A DNA stretch of 64,000 nt from IMG/VR virus record IMGVR_UViG_3300044647_001247, positions 1 through 64,000 of that record. One strand, given 5' to 3'. This DNA is from a virus. Each line of letters starts with the position of its first letter. Position 1 is the stretch's first letter. Below, piece by piece: positions 39,296 through 49,215 of the stretch. The notes under the pieces are model-generated. The model ran no database searches and was not told the origin of the DNA. It saw only the letters and a list, made by a program, of their open reading frames with translations. Made by a program: the position numbers and the translations under genes.

Positions 39296-41929
39296 ATGCC
39301 AGCTTTAGTATCAAATACATTAATGAGAGGAGTGGATAAACCTGTATGGCAATGGACACGTTTTGCCCCAGCAGTTAGTTCTGCAATATCAAGTTCTTGT
39401 GCCGCAGATAATGGTAACTTTTTGCCAGAAGAACATGGAAGATATATACCTTATTTAATTTCTGCAACATCTTTTGTAAAATATGATACTTGGACTGATA
39501 TGTATCAACCTTTATCAGCCCCACCTATTGCACCTGTTACATTTTCCTCAATGAAATATAGTGCAGCTTTTGGTATAGAGGGTAGTGTTATTGCAGCAGG
39601 AGCAAGCACACTAACTATACCATCTGTTACAATGCAATCATTACTTGGGTATGATGTAGAAATTATATCAGGAACAGGTGCAGGACAAATACGAACTATT
39701 ACGGGTGTAGCAGAACCTATTATTGCTGATAGTGGGATAGTAACTGCTGTAAATAACGTAGTAGGTGCTTTAAACATTACAGATACATTAAAGGCTTTTG
39801 CAATTAATCAATATACAGGATATACACTTCGTATAACAGGTAATGCTGGGGTTAGTCAGATTAGAAGAATATTATCAAACACTGCCACTCAAATAGTTTT
39901 GGGTGATGTAACCCAAGCAAATGAAATTTGGAACAACCCTGCTGTATTCAACCCTGCAATTAATGCAACAGCAGGTTCACAAGCTGCATATTCTATTGAA
40001 TCACAAGTTGTAACTGTTGATTCTGCGTGGACTGTTCAACCTGATGCCACTTCTGTGTTTAAGGTTAAAACAGGAATTGTTATTTTAGTTTCTAGTGCTG
40101 CTGCTGCTCCGTTTTTCACTATGCAAGCCTATGACATGATTTCAGACACATGGTATATTATACCATCTATGTCTGGTATTTTTGCAGCAGTAGGTACAGA
40201 TTGCAGTATTGAAAGTACTACTGAAAACTCATCCTTATGGTATCGTGGTATTGCTGCATCAACAAGCACTGTAACTACATTGGTAGATTCTTCACTTGGA
40301 GTTGATAGAAAAGCATGGGAAGTTAACCAGTGGAAAGATTATTGGGTGTATATTTATTCAGGTGCAGGAGCAGGACAAATTCGTAAGATTGATAGTAATA
40401 CTGCTAACACGTTAACATGGACTACTCATATTAGTCCACATCCTAATGCAACAAGTAGATATTTTATTCTTGGATTTGATGCAGGAATAGCAACAGCAGG
40501 AGCTGCTTCTAGCATCACTGATTCAACTAAATCTTGGGTAGTAGACCGTTGGAAAAACTATGCAGTTAGAATCATGGCAGGTACGGGAGCAGGACAAGTA
40601 AAACCAATTGCATCTAATACAGCCACTGCACTAACTATTGTGGGCACTTGGGCAACTACACCTGATAACACATCTGTGTTTGTTATACAAGCTGACCCTA
40701 ATAAAGTATATCTTCAATTAGGAAGTGTTGCAGGATTGCCTATTCATAATATTGATTCACAAACTCCTACTTTTGGTAGACAGCAAGATTTTGGTATAGC
40801 AAGAAGTGGTTCTGCAACAGTTGCAGGTAACAGACCTGTAGCAATCACTACATTTGCAAATGCTACAACAACTGCAACTGTTACAACTGCACATAACCAT
40901 CAATTTAAGGTGGGTCAGTTGGTAACTGTTAGGGGTGCTACAGACGCAAATTTTAATGTGACGAATGTGGCTATTGCCACTGTACCATCAGCTACAACTT
41001 TTACCTACACAATGGCAGGAACACCTGCTGCTACTACTATTGCAAGCAACCAATCAACAACTGTACTTGTTGATGCTTCAAAGTCATGGACAGTAAACCA
41101 ATGGGCAGGACAAACAGTGTATATGTACACAACAGCAGTTACAGGGGCTACGGGAGCTGTAACAGGACAATCTTTTAGAATTGCAAGTAATACAGCAACC
41201 ACGTTAACACTTGTAGCTACTGCCACTGCTCCAACTAATGGTGTGAGTAGATATAGCATATCAACATCATCTGCTATTGGTGCTGCTGATTTTGGTGTAG
41301 CTACAGGTACTCAATCTACCACCACACTTCAAGACACTACAAAATCTTGGGCAGTTAATATTTGGGCAGGTAAAAGAGTAAGATATATAACCACAACGGG
41401 GGGACCAATAGAGGTTACAATTACCTCTAATACAGCAAATACACTTACTTTACCAACAACTAGTGCTGCAACTACTCTCGTTACAGGATATGTAATATTG
41501 GAGCAAACAGTAAAAGGGCTTGGTGTTAGTATGAACTGGACATTTGGAACAAGTGATTTGCTGACAAGAGGTAGGTATATGTTTTCAACACGTGGTGGTG
41601 CTGCTATTGGATTTGATAGATTTGATTTAACTACCGATAGGTGTAATCTTATATTTACAACTCCATTAACAGAAACCCTAACCACAGGTACAATGACTGC
41701 GTATGATGGTATGGACAATATATTCTTTCAGAAGGATGCTACACAAAGAGTGATGTCCTTGAACGTGGTAACGGGGAAGGTGAATGGTGGTTCTATGTAT
41801 CCTTACGCAGCACCAACAGCAATTATTGGCAATAGGATGGAAATCTTTACAACCAAAGATGGACTAAAATACATTTGGTTAAACCGGGCTTCTTTTGCAG
41901 AATGTTTCAAATGCTTAATCTTTTGGTAA
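39296..41929 (+). CDS. Large repeat protein with SNTAT-type beta repeats (877 aa)
   Basis: The start at 39296 (MPALVSNTLMRG) is preferred to a TTG at 39287. At least six copies of a repeat of about 65 aa occur, with a core 'W.V..W..Y.VRI..GTGAGQIR.I.SNTATTLT' and a following 'TS.Y.I'. Copies are spaced through residues about 125-760. The first 100 residues and the C-terminal 'TFGTSDLLTRGRYMFSTRGG' frame them. Likely a large tail or adhesion protein with repeated glycan-binding units. Confidence 0.65.
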   Translation: MPALVSNTLMRGVDKPVWQWTRFAPAVSSAISSSCAADNGNFLPEEHGRYIPYLISATSFVKYDTWTDMYQPLSAPPIAPVTFSSMKYSAAFGIEGSVIAAGASTLTIPSVTMQSLLGYDVEIISGTGAGQIRTITGVAEPIIADSGIVTAVNNVVGALNITDTLKAFAINQYTGYTLRITGNAGVSQIRRILSNTATQIVLGDVTQANEIWNNPAVFNPAINATAGSQAAYSIESQVVTVDSAWTVQPDATSVFKVKTGIVILVSSAAAAPFFTMQAYDMISDTWYIIPSMSGIFAAVGTDCSIESTTENSSLWYRGIAASTSTVTTLVDSSLGVDRKAWEVNQWKDYWVYIYSGAGAGQIRKIDSNTANTLTWTTHISPHPNATSRYFILGFDAGIATAGAASSITDSTKSWVVDRWKNYAVRIMAGTGAGQVKPIASNTATALTIVGTWATTPDNTSVFVIQADPNKVYLQLGSVAGLPIHNIDSQTPTFGRQQDFGIARSGSATVAGNRPVAITTFANATTTATVTTAHNHQFKVGQLVTVRGATDANFNVTNVAIATVPSATTFTYTMAGTPAATTIASNQSTTVLVDASKSWTVNQWAGQTVYMYTTAVTGATGAVTGQSFRIASNTATTLTLVATATAPTNGVSRYSISTSSAIGAADFGVATGTQSTTTLQDTTKSWAVNIWAGKRVRYITTTGGPIEVTITSNTANTLTLPTTSAATTLVTGYVILEQTVKGLGVSMNWTFGTSDLLTRGRYMFSTRGGAAIGFDRFDLTTDRCNLIFTTPLTETLTTGTMTAYDGMDNIFFQKDATQRVMSLNVVTGKVNGGSMYPYAAPTAIIGNRMEIFTTKDGLKYIWLNRASFAECFKCLIFW

Positions 41930-42090
41930 TGAATATAGCTAAATTAATAAATCAATGCGAGATACGCTTGGATTATCTTAGAATTCAATTGTTGACTTAC
42001 ACTCAATTGGGTAATATTGAAATGATATTAAAGCTTGAAACGGAGATAGCTGAAACAGAGCAAACAATAGCCATGCTAAAAAATAGTTAA
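41929..42090 (+). CDS. Small coiled-coil protein (53 aa)
   Basis: The start at 41929 is coupled to the preceding stop (TAATG). The protein reads MNIAKLINQCEIRLDYLRIQ and a heptad-rich end 'KLETEIAETEQTIAMLK'. It may trimerise or anchor a fibre. An upstream frame from 41875 is only overlap with the preceding gene. Confidence 0.6.
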   Translation: MNIAKLINQCEIRLDYLRIQLLTYTQLGNIEMILKLETEIAETEQTIAMLKNS

Positions 42091-42092
42091 CA

Positions 42093-42261
42093 ATGCTTCT
42101 TACGTTATTACAGTCACAGGGTGCTCCACCATCACCAAGTGGTGTTACTGTGTGGTTGAAAGTGGGAAGTGTTTGGAAACAAGCTACTATGTATATTAAG
42201 GTGGCTGGTACATGGAAGACTGCCACTACTTTTACAAAAATATCAGGAACTTGGAAATAAT
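42093..42261 (+). pseudogene. Small WK-repeat protein with one extra A
   Basis: ATG at 42093 opens a protein with three 'G(S/T)WK'-type units: 'VWLKVGSVWKQATMYIKVAG', 'TWKTATTFTK' and then a break. Removing one A from the A6 run at 42236-42241 restores 'ISGTWK' and a stop at 42259-42261, six nt before the next gene. Decayed gene or assembly error. Confidence 0.55.
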
Positions 42262-42266
42262 AAGAT

Positions 42267-45200
42267 GTGCCAATATATTCTACAACAAGACAGCCCGTAC
42301 AACCAGAACAAGGAATACTTAGACAAGACTTAAATGTAATTAGTCCTGGTCATGCTGTTATTAGAAAAATCATTGCTGGTTCCAATATAGAATTAACATA
42401 CACTGGAATAGATCCTGGTACAGGTGATGTTACAATAAGTTATGTTCCATCTTCTTCAAGTCCTAATCCAAATGTAGTTTTATTTAATAATACAGGGTCA
42501 GGTAATAGTTCTGGTTCTAGTTATAATGGATCTCAATCTATTACAATTAGTTATAACAGCATTGGTGCACAAGGAGAATCCCCAAGTCTTACCTCTCTTA
42601 CTAATTTAGTTTATTCAGGCACTACAGCATTTGTAAAAATGACTGGTGCTAATCTATTTACATTAGACACAAATGTCTATCTCACTGCTAATCAGACTAT
42701 TACACTCTCAGGTGATATCACTGGCTCTGGTAATACAGCCATATCTACCCTTATTTCTAATAATGTTGTAACATTAGCAAAGCTTGCTCAAGTATCTACG
42801 TCCACTATATTAGGTAGAGTGACAGGTGGCACTGGTAATGTAGAAGCACTAACTAGTGCACAAGCTACAACTGTTTTAAATGTTTTCACTGATCTTTTAA
42901 AAGGACTAGTTCCAGCTTCAGGTGGAGGTAGTACTAACTTCTTGAGATCTGATGGTGTATGGGCTGCTCCTCCTGGAGGTGGGGGAGGTAGTGCTGGAAC
43001 CACTACTAACTCACTCACTATTAACAATTCAGGAAGTGGTAATTCATCAGGTATCACTTTTAATGGTAGTGCTGCTGTCACTATAAGTTATAACACTGTT
43101 GGGGCACAACAAGCTAGTTCAGTGCTATCTGGATTGGCTGCTCTTTCTTGGACTTCAGGTACACCGTTTGTTAAGATGACAGCAGCTGGAACATTTTCTC
43201 TTGACACTGCCACTTACTATTTAGCTTCCAATCCATCAGGTTATACAAATAATACAGGCACAGTTACATCTGTAGCCATTACTCTACCTGGAATATTTGG
43301 TTTAACAGGTTCTCCCATCACTACATCAGGCACTCTATCTGTCACCTTAGCTAGCCAAACTGCTAATACAGTGTTTATTGCTCCTAATGGATCAGCAGGT
43401 GCTCCTACATTTAGAGCTTTACTTTTAGCAGATCTTCCTTCTCTATCTACAACAAATGTAAGTGAGGGTACAAATCTTTATTATACGGATGTACGTGTTC
43501 GTGCTGCAGTGAGTTTTGTAGCAGGTACTGGTGCATACAACTCTTCTACAGGTGTATTTACAATACCCACTAATACTAATCAACTTGTTAATGGTGCAGG
43601 TTATATAACAGGATATACGGAAACTGATACACTAGCTTCTGTAACAGGAAGAGGTGCTACTACAACAATTGCTATTAGTGCTCCTAACTTTTATGATGCT
43701 ATAGGATCTTATAATGTGAATTTAGGTTCAGGAGGTACTGAAGGCAGAGCACTAGTAGTAGGATATTCCGGAGGTAGTTATGGTGGTATAGGTTATAATG
43801 TTCGGCATACAACTACAGGTGGGTCTTATATAGCTCCAGGAACAGATACTTCTTCTTACATTTTATTTTCAGCTGGAGGAATTAATTTTTATGGTGCACC
43901 ATCAGGAGCAGCAGGTCGTACTTTAAGTTATACAACTCTTGGAACTTTTAGTAGTTCAGGACTTTTTAATGCTGTAAATATTAATGTTAATGGAAACCAA
44001 GTTCTTCACGCAGCTAACTATAACTCATACTCTCCAACATTAACAGGAACTGGTGCAAGTGGTACTTGGGGAATAAGCATATCAGGAACAGCTGCTAACA
44101 GTACACAATTTGCAGGAATAGGTTATGGTGGTGGGTATAGTTCTGGAACAGTGTCTTATTTCATGATATATAATGGTACTAACTCAAGATGGGAAGCATA
44201 TACAGCATCATCTTTAGGTCCAACATTCTTAGGACTTGGTTCTAATGCATACACTTCCACTGCTTATTTACCACTTTCTGGTGGCACTATGGGAGGTCAT
44301 ATAAACATGGGTGCATGGAATATTACAAATATCACTACATTAGGAGCAGTCACTTTAAACCTAAGTGGAACAGCTACTGTAGGTGCTATTTCTACTCCTA
44401 TTATACAAGGAAGTGGAGGTTCATATATACAATCCACATCAACAGGAGTTGCTTACACACAAAACTGGCAAATAAGAGAAAAGTCAGGAGGTAGTGGCAA
44501 TACAAATGTGATTTATGCACCACAATTAGCATTCCACTGGGGAGGTGTAGTAGCTTCAAGTATTTTATTGGAGTCATCAGGTAGAGTTTCTGTAAGAGAT
44601 AACCCAGGAACAAGCTATGAAAAATTCATAGCTGGTGCTACAACTATTGTTGGATATAGTGATTCTATATATTTATATGTTAACTATAATAATACATTAA
44701 ATGTTTGTACAGTTTCAGCTACTAGTACAGGTGTATCAGCACATGGTATTTTGGATCTATACAAAGGAGGTACAAGTAATATACAATTAAATGCCAATAA
44801 TACTTCTAATAGTTATATAAATGCCGGTAATTTTGGAATAGGTACTACAAGTCCATCTCAACTTTTACATGTAAATGGTAATGCTTTAGTTGCATCTTTT
44901 TTATATATTAATACTATAAGTGATAATGTAGTAAGTAACGCTAACCAAATAACAGGAAATAATACTGGTAGCAGTTATACTCAGTGGAGAATTAAAGGAT
45001 CTAAAAACAGTTATGCGGGTTTTTTTGATGAATATAGTAGTGTTAACGGAATGATGTACGATAGTGGTGGTAATGGTGGTATATATAGAGAAACTAATGG
45101 TCGTTGGTATTTATATCATAATGTAGGTAATAACTGTTTAGGAGTTGCTGCTTCTACTACATCATCTTCATACAGATTGTATGTAAGTGGTGCAATATAT

Positions 45201-45518
45201 TCTACAGATGATATAGTGGCTTATTCTGATAGAAGAAAGAAGACAAACATTACAACTATTGACAATGCATTAGATAAGGTGAATAGAATGCGGGGTGTAT
45301 TTTATGATAAGATTGATGATATAAAAAAAGGTAGACAAACAGGAGTGATAGCTCAAGAAATAAATGAGGTGTTACCTGAAGTGGTTACTTATGCTAAAGA
45401 TGTAGATGAGTATGGTGTATCTTATGGAAACGTAGTGGGTGTACTTATTGAAGCTATTAAAGAACAACAATTGCAAATTGAACAGCTTAAAACTAAATTA
45501 GATGGCATTTCCAGCTAG
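42267..45518 (+). CDS. Tail fibre with S74 intramolecular chaperone (1083 aa)
   Basis: GTG start at 42267 follows the previous gene closely. The shaft has the same blocks as the 886-aa fibre ('YLTANQTITLSGDITGSGNT', then a 'GLVPASGGGSTNFLRSDGVWAAP' unit and Gly hinge). Long Gly/Ser/Thr repeats follow. The C-terminal 100 residues are a peptidase S74 chaperone domain: 'YSDRRKKTNITTIDNALDKVNRMRGVFYD', with the cleavage Ser-Asp at 987-988, and a coiled-coil end. It trimerises the fibre and is then removed by self-cleavage. Confidence 0.9.
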   Translation: MPIYSTTRQPVQPEQGILRQDLNVISPGHAVIRKIIAGSNIELTYTGIDPGTGDVTISYVPSSSSPNPNVVLFNNTGSGNSSGSSYNGSQSITISYNSIGAQGESPSLTSLTNLVYSGTTAFVKMTGANLFTLDTNVYLTANQTITLSGDITGSGNTAISTLISNNVVTLAKLAQVSTSTILGRVTGGTGNVEALTSAQATTVLNVFTDLLKGLVPASGGGSTNFLRSDGVWAAPPGGGGGSAGTTTNSLTINNSGSGNSSGITFNGSAAVTISYNTVGAQQASSVLSGLAALSWTSGTPFVKMTAAGTFSLDTATYYLASNPSGYTNNTGTVTSVAITLPGIFGLTGSPITTSGTLSVTLASQTANTVFIAPNGSAGAPTFRALLLADLPSLSTTNVSEGTNLYYTDVRVRAAVSFVAGTGAYNSSTGVFTIPTNTNQLVNGAGYITGYTETDTLASVTGRGATTTIAISAPNFYDAIGSYNVNLGSGGTEGRALVVGYSGGSYGGIGYNVRHTTTGGSYIAPGTDTSSYILFSAGGINFYGAPSGAAGRTLSYTTLGTFSSSGLFNAVNINVNGNQVLHAANYNSYSPTLTGTGASGTWGISISGTAANSTQFAGIGYGGGYSSGTVSYFMIYNGTNSRWEAYTASSLGPTFLGLGSNAYTSTAYLPLSGGTMGGHINMGAWNITNITTLGAVTLNLSGTATVGAISTPIIQGSGGSYIQSTSTGVAYTQNWQIREKSGGSGNTNVIYAPQLAFHWGGVVASSILLESSGRVSVRDNPGTSYEKFIAGATTIVGYSDSIYLYVNYNNTLNVCTVSATSTGVSAHGILDLYKGGTSNIQLNANNTSNSYINAGNFGIGTTSPSQLLHVNGNALVASFLYINTISDNVVSNANQITGNNTGSSYTQWRIKGSKNSYAGFFDEYSSVNGMMYDSGGNGGIYRETNGRWYLYHNVGNNCLGVAASTTSSSYRLYVSGAIYSTDDIVAYSDRRKKTNITTIDNALDKVNRMRGVFYDKIDDIKKGRQTGVIAQEINEVLPEVVTYAKDVDEYGVSYGNVVGVLIEAIKEQQLQIEQLKTKLDGISS

Positions 45519-46083
45519 TGGTACAATATCATTCAATAATGCAAGGACAGAAATGGGTCAATCTGCAATGACTGATTATTCTTTTAGACGTTGGGCATCA
45601 GGTGCTGGTTGTGATAATGACACAACAAGTGGTCAAAGATATGCTCCTATAAATGTACATTCTTCTAATTCTGGAAAATATTCTACATCTTGTACAAATT
45701 ATCAAATGTCAAACTGGTATAATTATGATCATAGTCTTAATTATGCTAGTGATGGAACATTTAGAAATCTTTTTCTATCCTATTTAGCAAGTTGTGTATG
45801 TTGTCAAGGATCAATGATTATATTTGATTTAGGTACAACTAATAAAACATTTGATATTACAATTGATGGTACATCTACTGATTTTGCAAATATTTATAAA
45901 ATTGCAGTTTTTTATGGAAAACCATGGTCTTCAAATGGTGTAGGTGCAGGTAGTAGTAGTCTTGTTTATGATTATACTTATCCTTCTACTTCAGGTTTAA
46001 CTGTAACAATTAATTATAATTACACTTATAATAGCAGTGTTGGTCAATATTTATATGTTGTTGTTTATACAACTTGTACTTAA
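45502..46083 (+). CDS. Fibre-tip or receptor-binding-type protein (193 aa)
   Basis: Overlaps the end of the S74 fibre by 17 nt. The N-terminus 'AFPASGTISFNNARTEMGQSAMTDYSF' resembles conserved starts of phage fibre tips; the rest is Ser/Asn/Tyr-rich beta structure with two CC pairs. Probably a tip or accessory fibre; specificity unknown. Confidence 0.65.
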   Translation: MAFPASGTISFNNARTEMGQSAMTDYSFRRWASGAGCDNDTTSGQRYAPINVHSSNSGKYSTSCTNYQMSNWYNYDHSLNYASDGTFRNLFLSYLASCVCCQGSMIIFDLGTTNKTFDITIDGTSTDFANIYKIAVFYGKPWSSNGVGAGSSSLVYDYTYPSTSGLTVTINYNYTYNSSVGQYLYVVVYTTCT

Positions 46084-46097
46084 TTAAAATACTATTT

Positions 46098-46391
46098 ATG
46101 GCAATACAGGTAAAAGTTACACCAGGTGCGTCAAGTTATGAATATGATTTTGATGATTCTGGTTATAGCACTGGTTCTCAAGCATGTACTAATTATGCAG
46201 CATTAACAAGTGTATATGCTGCTGAGGCAACAGGTGACCTTGTCACTCAATTTTATACAAATTCTGGATTAACTACCACATTTTCTGGTACATCTTCAAC
46301 TTTCTATGCTTGGACAAGAGTAGGAGCAGGTACTACTTATCGTGGACAAGTGAATTCATCAGGAGTTACAAGTTTAATTAGCAATTGTTAA
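46098..46391 (+). CDS. Small beta-rich tail-module protein (97 aa)
   Basis: The start at 46098 gives MAIQVKVTPGASSYEYDFD; an earlier ATG at 46074 overlaps the previous gene and adds a weak leader. Gly/Ser/Thr-rich beta protein with an end resembling adhesins. Function unknown. Confidence 0.6.
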   Translation: MAIQVKVTPGASSYEYDFDDSGYSTGSQACTNYAALTSVYAAEATGDLVTQFYTNSGLTTTFSGTSSTFYAWTRVGAGTTYRGQVNSSGVTSLISNC

Positions 46392-46476
46392 ATTCGTATT
46401 ATTTTTAACATATGTTAATAACTTTTACAACATTACATTACATCTATTAATATCTTTGAGTTACAAAACCACATTT

Positions 46477-46971
46477 ATGAAAAAAATTACATTAAAACTA
46501 GTTGAGTTCTACAATCTTGACGCAGAGCTGAATGGTATAGTTGATCAAACAACAGGTGCTAAAAAGTCTTTTGGTCTTCTAGGAGAGAAGCTTTCTCTTG
46601 TTACTAAGTATTGGCTTACTGATCTTGCTAAAAAAGTAGCTGCTGAAAAAGTTGCAATAGAAGAACTTAGAAACGAACTTATTAAAAAATATGGTAAAGA
46701 AGAAAATGGGAATATTACAATCCCCATGTTAATAGATGATGATTCTAATGATGAAGAAACAGCAAGTAAAAAATTAAATCCTGATTTTCAACAGTTTGAA
46801 AAAGAATTTAATGAGCTTTTACAAACAGAAAAAGAAGTTGAATATAAACCAATTAAGCTTTCTGAATTAGAAAAGGTTGAAACATCAGAAAACTATGCTA
46901 CATTTTTCAAACTCTTAAATGAAGGAATCTCAGAAAATCCTGATAATGTTGTACCAATGACGCCTAGATAA
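46477..46971 (+). CDS. Helical assembly-type protein (164 aa)
   Basis: ATG at 46477 opens MKKITLKLVEFYNLDAELNG, a start common in phage tail-assembly genes; the frame could extend to a TTG at 46456 but less plausibly. The body is helical with Glu/Lys-rich stretches. It is followed by a terminator, closing the fibre cassette. Confidence 0.65.
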   Translation: MKKITLKLVEFYNLDAELNGIVDQTTGAKKSFGLLGEKLSLVTKYWLTDLAKKVAAEKVAIEELRNELIKKYGKEENGNITIPMLIDDDSNDEETASKKLNPDFQQFEKEFNELLQTEKEVEYKPIKLSELEKVETSENYATFFKLLNEGISENPDNVVPMTPR

Positions 46972-46994
46972 TGTGTGGGTTTTAGTATTTATTA

Positions 46995-47030
46995 AAGCAC
47001 TCTCTTAAAATGAGGGTGCTTTTTTATTTT
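46995..47030 (+). terminator. Intrinsic terminator closing the fibre cassette
   Basis: AAGCAC (46995-47000) and GTGCTT (47016-47021) form the stem, extended by inner pairs, followed by TTTTTATTTT. Confidence 0.8.
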
Positions 47031-47050
47031 GGTACTATCTGTAAAATTTT

Positions 47051-47069
47051 GTATATTATAGTGTAGAGT
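47051..47069 (+). promoter_or_regulatory. Late-type promoter motif
   Basis: GTATATTATAGTGTAGAGT lies directly behind the terminator, 23 nt before the ATG at 47093. Confidence 0.6.
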
Positions 47070-47092
47070 GATTCTAATTTAAACTATAATAT

Positions 47093-47395
47093 ATGATTTT
47101 ATTTTCATTTATTTCAGACAGGTATAAATATACATTTCCTCAAGCTATTGCTGAGGTTGTTTCTGTTACAAAATCAAAATATGTAATGGCAGTGCCTCCT
47201 GGCTCTCAGCAACCTATTGAAGGTCAAGTGAATTTATATGCAAATTTTAATATATATGCTAGCCTTAATTCAAAAAATCAAGGTGGACAACCTATAGAAT
47301 CTATTTCTAAAAACTATTTGTGTGATGAATTTGATGAAGCATTTACTAAAGCAGAAGAACTGTTTTTAGATGAAGTGGGTGGTACATCTGTTTAA
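47093..47395 (+). CDS. Hypothetical protein (100 aa)
   Basis: Opens MILFSFISDRYKYTFPQAIA. Acidic C-terminus 'CDEFDEAFTKAEELFLDEVGG'. First gene of the second adhesin unit (47093-51240). Function unknown. Confidence 0.6.
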   Translation: MILFSFISDRYKYTFPQAIAEVVSVTKSKYVMAVPPGSQQPIEGQVNLYANFNIYASLNSKNQGGQPIESISKNYLCDEFDEAFTKAEELFLDEVGGTSV

Positions 47396-47415
47396 TTTAA
47401 TATATCTGATATAAT

Positions 47416-48642
47416 ATGTTACCTAAATCTAATGCTGCTAGTCAGGGTTGTATTCCTGTTTCTTCAAATTGTGTCGTATGGCAGGGACCTGATCTTTCCT
47501 GTCTTAACCTCTGCAACGGTGACACTGTTTCTGATGTAGTTTACAAGGTAGCTACAGACTTATGCACTATTAAGTCCACTCTGGATTTGACAAGCTTAGA
47601 CCTCACTTGTTTGGTCTCTTTTTGCTCTTCTGTAAATCCGGCACCCACTACAAAAACCCTGTCAGCAGTATTAGATTTTATTATAGATAAGGTTTGCTGT
47701 TTACAAGCTACTATTCCTGGAAGTCCAGGATCTACTTATACAGAACCCACTCTCACTCTTCCTACATGTTTACAATATGTAGATGGTGGTACAGGACTTA
47801 CAGTAACACAACTTGTTCATAATCAATACACTCTGCGAATAGCTAATCAGTATTGCTCTTTAAAAGCCACTGTTGATTCTCAAACAACTACACTTACTAG
47901 TCACAACGCACGAATTACAGCATTAGAAAATGCTCCTGCAATAACTCTTCCTACTGTTACACCTAATTGCATTCTTCCTAGTGTTCCTACACAAATGAAC
48001 GTTGTATTAGATAAGTTAGAAGAAGAATATTGTCTTCTTAGAACAGCTTTAGGATCTAACACTCAAATTACAGCAGCTGCTTCTCAGCAGTGTACCGCAT
48101 TAAGTGCTGCATCAGCACTTAGCCAAGCTGGTGCAATGTCATCTATAACTGGTTGGAATTCAACTGTTGCTAACATGTCACAAGCTATGCAGAATCTTTG
48201 GATCACTGTATGTGATATGAGAGCTGTTATAGCTGATCTTAAAAACTGCTGTGGTCAAACAGATTGTTCTGGATTTATTCTTGAATACAGTGCTACAGCT
48301 AATGGTGCCCGTCAGGAAGTATATCTTGACTTTAACCCAACCACTATTATTCCTTCAGGCTTTATTCAGGCTGTTCAAAACACTACAGTTGTTATTTCTG
48401 ATGGAACTAATAGTAAGTCTTTTGTAATTAACATTGTAACAGAAGCTGCTAATGTCAGTCCTTATACATTTATTGTAGCTGGTGGAAGTGTAGTGGGAAC
48501 TCCTCTTAATAGCTCAATGCCATACACTGTTGTTGTTAATGCATTCATATCTAAGAGTAATAATGTATGTAATAAATCTGTAACTAAAAATATCACTGTA
48601 CCTTGTCCAATTGTGACTAGTGTAAGTGCAACCTTAATATAA
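47416..48642 (+). CDS. Adhesin-like tail protein with Cys clusters (408 aa)
   Basis: Repeated Cys-containing segments ('CVVWQGPDLSCLNLCNGDTVSDVVYKV' and similar) and a C-terminal Ig-like block ('TKNITVPCPIVTSVSATL') mark a large surface protein. The motif 'YKGPNL' recurs in the gene at 49216. The gene lies in a Thr/Ser-rich adhesin unit. Binding target unknown. Confidence 0.6.
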   Translation: MLPKSNAASQGCIPVSSNCVVWQGPDLSCLNLCNGDTVSDVVYKVATDLCTIKSTLDLTSLDLTCLVSFCSSVNPAPTTKTLSAVLDFIIDKVCCLQATIPGSPGSTYTEPTLTLPTCLQYVDGGTGLTVTQLVHNQYTLRIANQYCSLKATVDSQTTTLTSHNARITALENAPAITLPTVTPNCILPSVPTQMNVVLDKLEEEYCLLRTALGSNTQITAAASQQCTALSAASALSQAGAMSSITGWNSTVANMSQAMQNLWITVCDMRAVIADLKNCCGQTDCSGFILEYSATANGARQEVYLDFNPTTIIPSGFIQAVQNTTVVISDGTNSKSFVINIVTEAANVSPYTFIVAGGSVVGTPLNSSMPYTVVVNAFISKSNNVCNKSVTKNITVPCPIVTSVSATLI

Positions 48643-48643
48643 T

Positions 48644-49189
48644 ATGAATATTACATTAACATGGACTCCAGGTGCTGGTGCATCAAATCAAGATGTTCAG
48701 TATAAGTTATCTACTGAGCCAACTATTTGGACTACACATTCTAGTGTAGCTGCTGGTGTTGCTACAGCAACTATAAATGGTTTGTTAGATAATAGAATAT
48801 ATGATTTTAGAGTGGTTACAAACTGTGCAGGAGGGATATCAACATCTGCTGCTACACAACAAATTAACATTATATGTCCAACTGTCACTACCAATCCATC
48901 AAGTACTACCATTGGTTTTAGCTTTCCTGAAATTGGTGGTTCTATAACAGGTTACACTGCTAAGATATTTGACACTACAGGAACTACATTAATATCTTCT
49001 CAAACACCAGCTGGTACCACTACAAGAACAGGATCATTCACTAGTTTAACCGCTAGTACAAATTATAAGATACGTATAGAAATAGCTGCAGGGTCTTTTT
49101 CTAAAACAAACTGTTCTTTTATAAGTGTTACGACCACTGCAAGTCCCACTTGTAATCCACCCACTGGTGTTACAGCTACCCTAGTATAA
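48644..49189 (+). CDS. Fibronectin type III domain protein (181 aa)
   Basis: Two consecutive FN3-like domains: 'NITLTWTPGAGASNQDVQYKLSTEPTIWT' with 'LLDNRIYDFRVVTNC', then 'GFSFPEIGGSITGYTAKIFD' with 'TSLTASTNYKIRIEIAAG'. Such domains decorate phage capsids and tails. It follows the previous gene by 2 nt. Host-surface or mucin-type binding is possible. Confidence 0.75.
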   Translation: MNITLTWTPGAGASNQDVQYKLSTEPTIWTTHSSVAAGVATATINGLLDNRIYDFRVVTNCAGGISTSAATQQINIICPTVTTNPSSTTIGFSFPEIGGSITGYTAKIFDTTGTTLISSQTPAGTTTRTGSFTSLTASTNYKIRIEIAAGSFSKTNCSFISVTTTASPTCNPPTGVTATLV

Positions 49190-49215
49190 TTAAAAAACAT
49201 TAAATAATACACACT

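Noticed and set aside
34628-45518. Diversity-generating retroelement acting on the fibre
   Set aside because: No reverse transcriptase and no template repeat seen; repeats are shaft modules.
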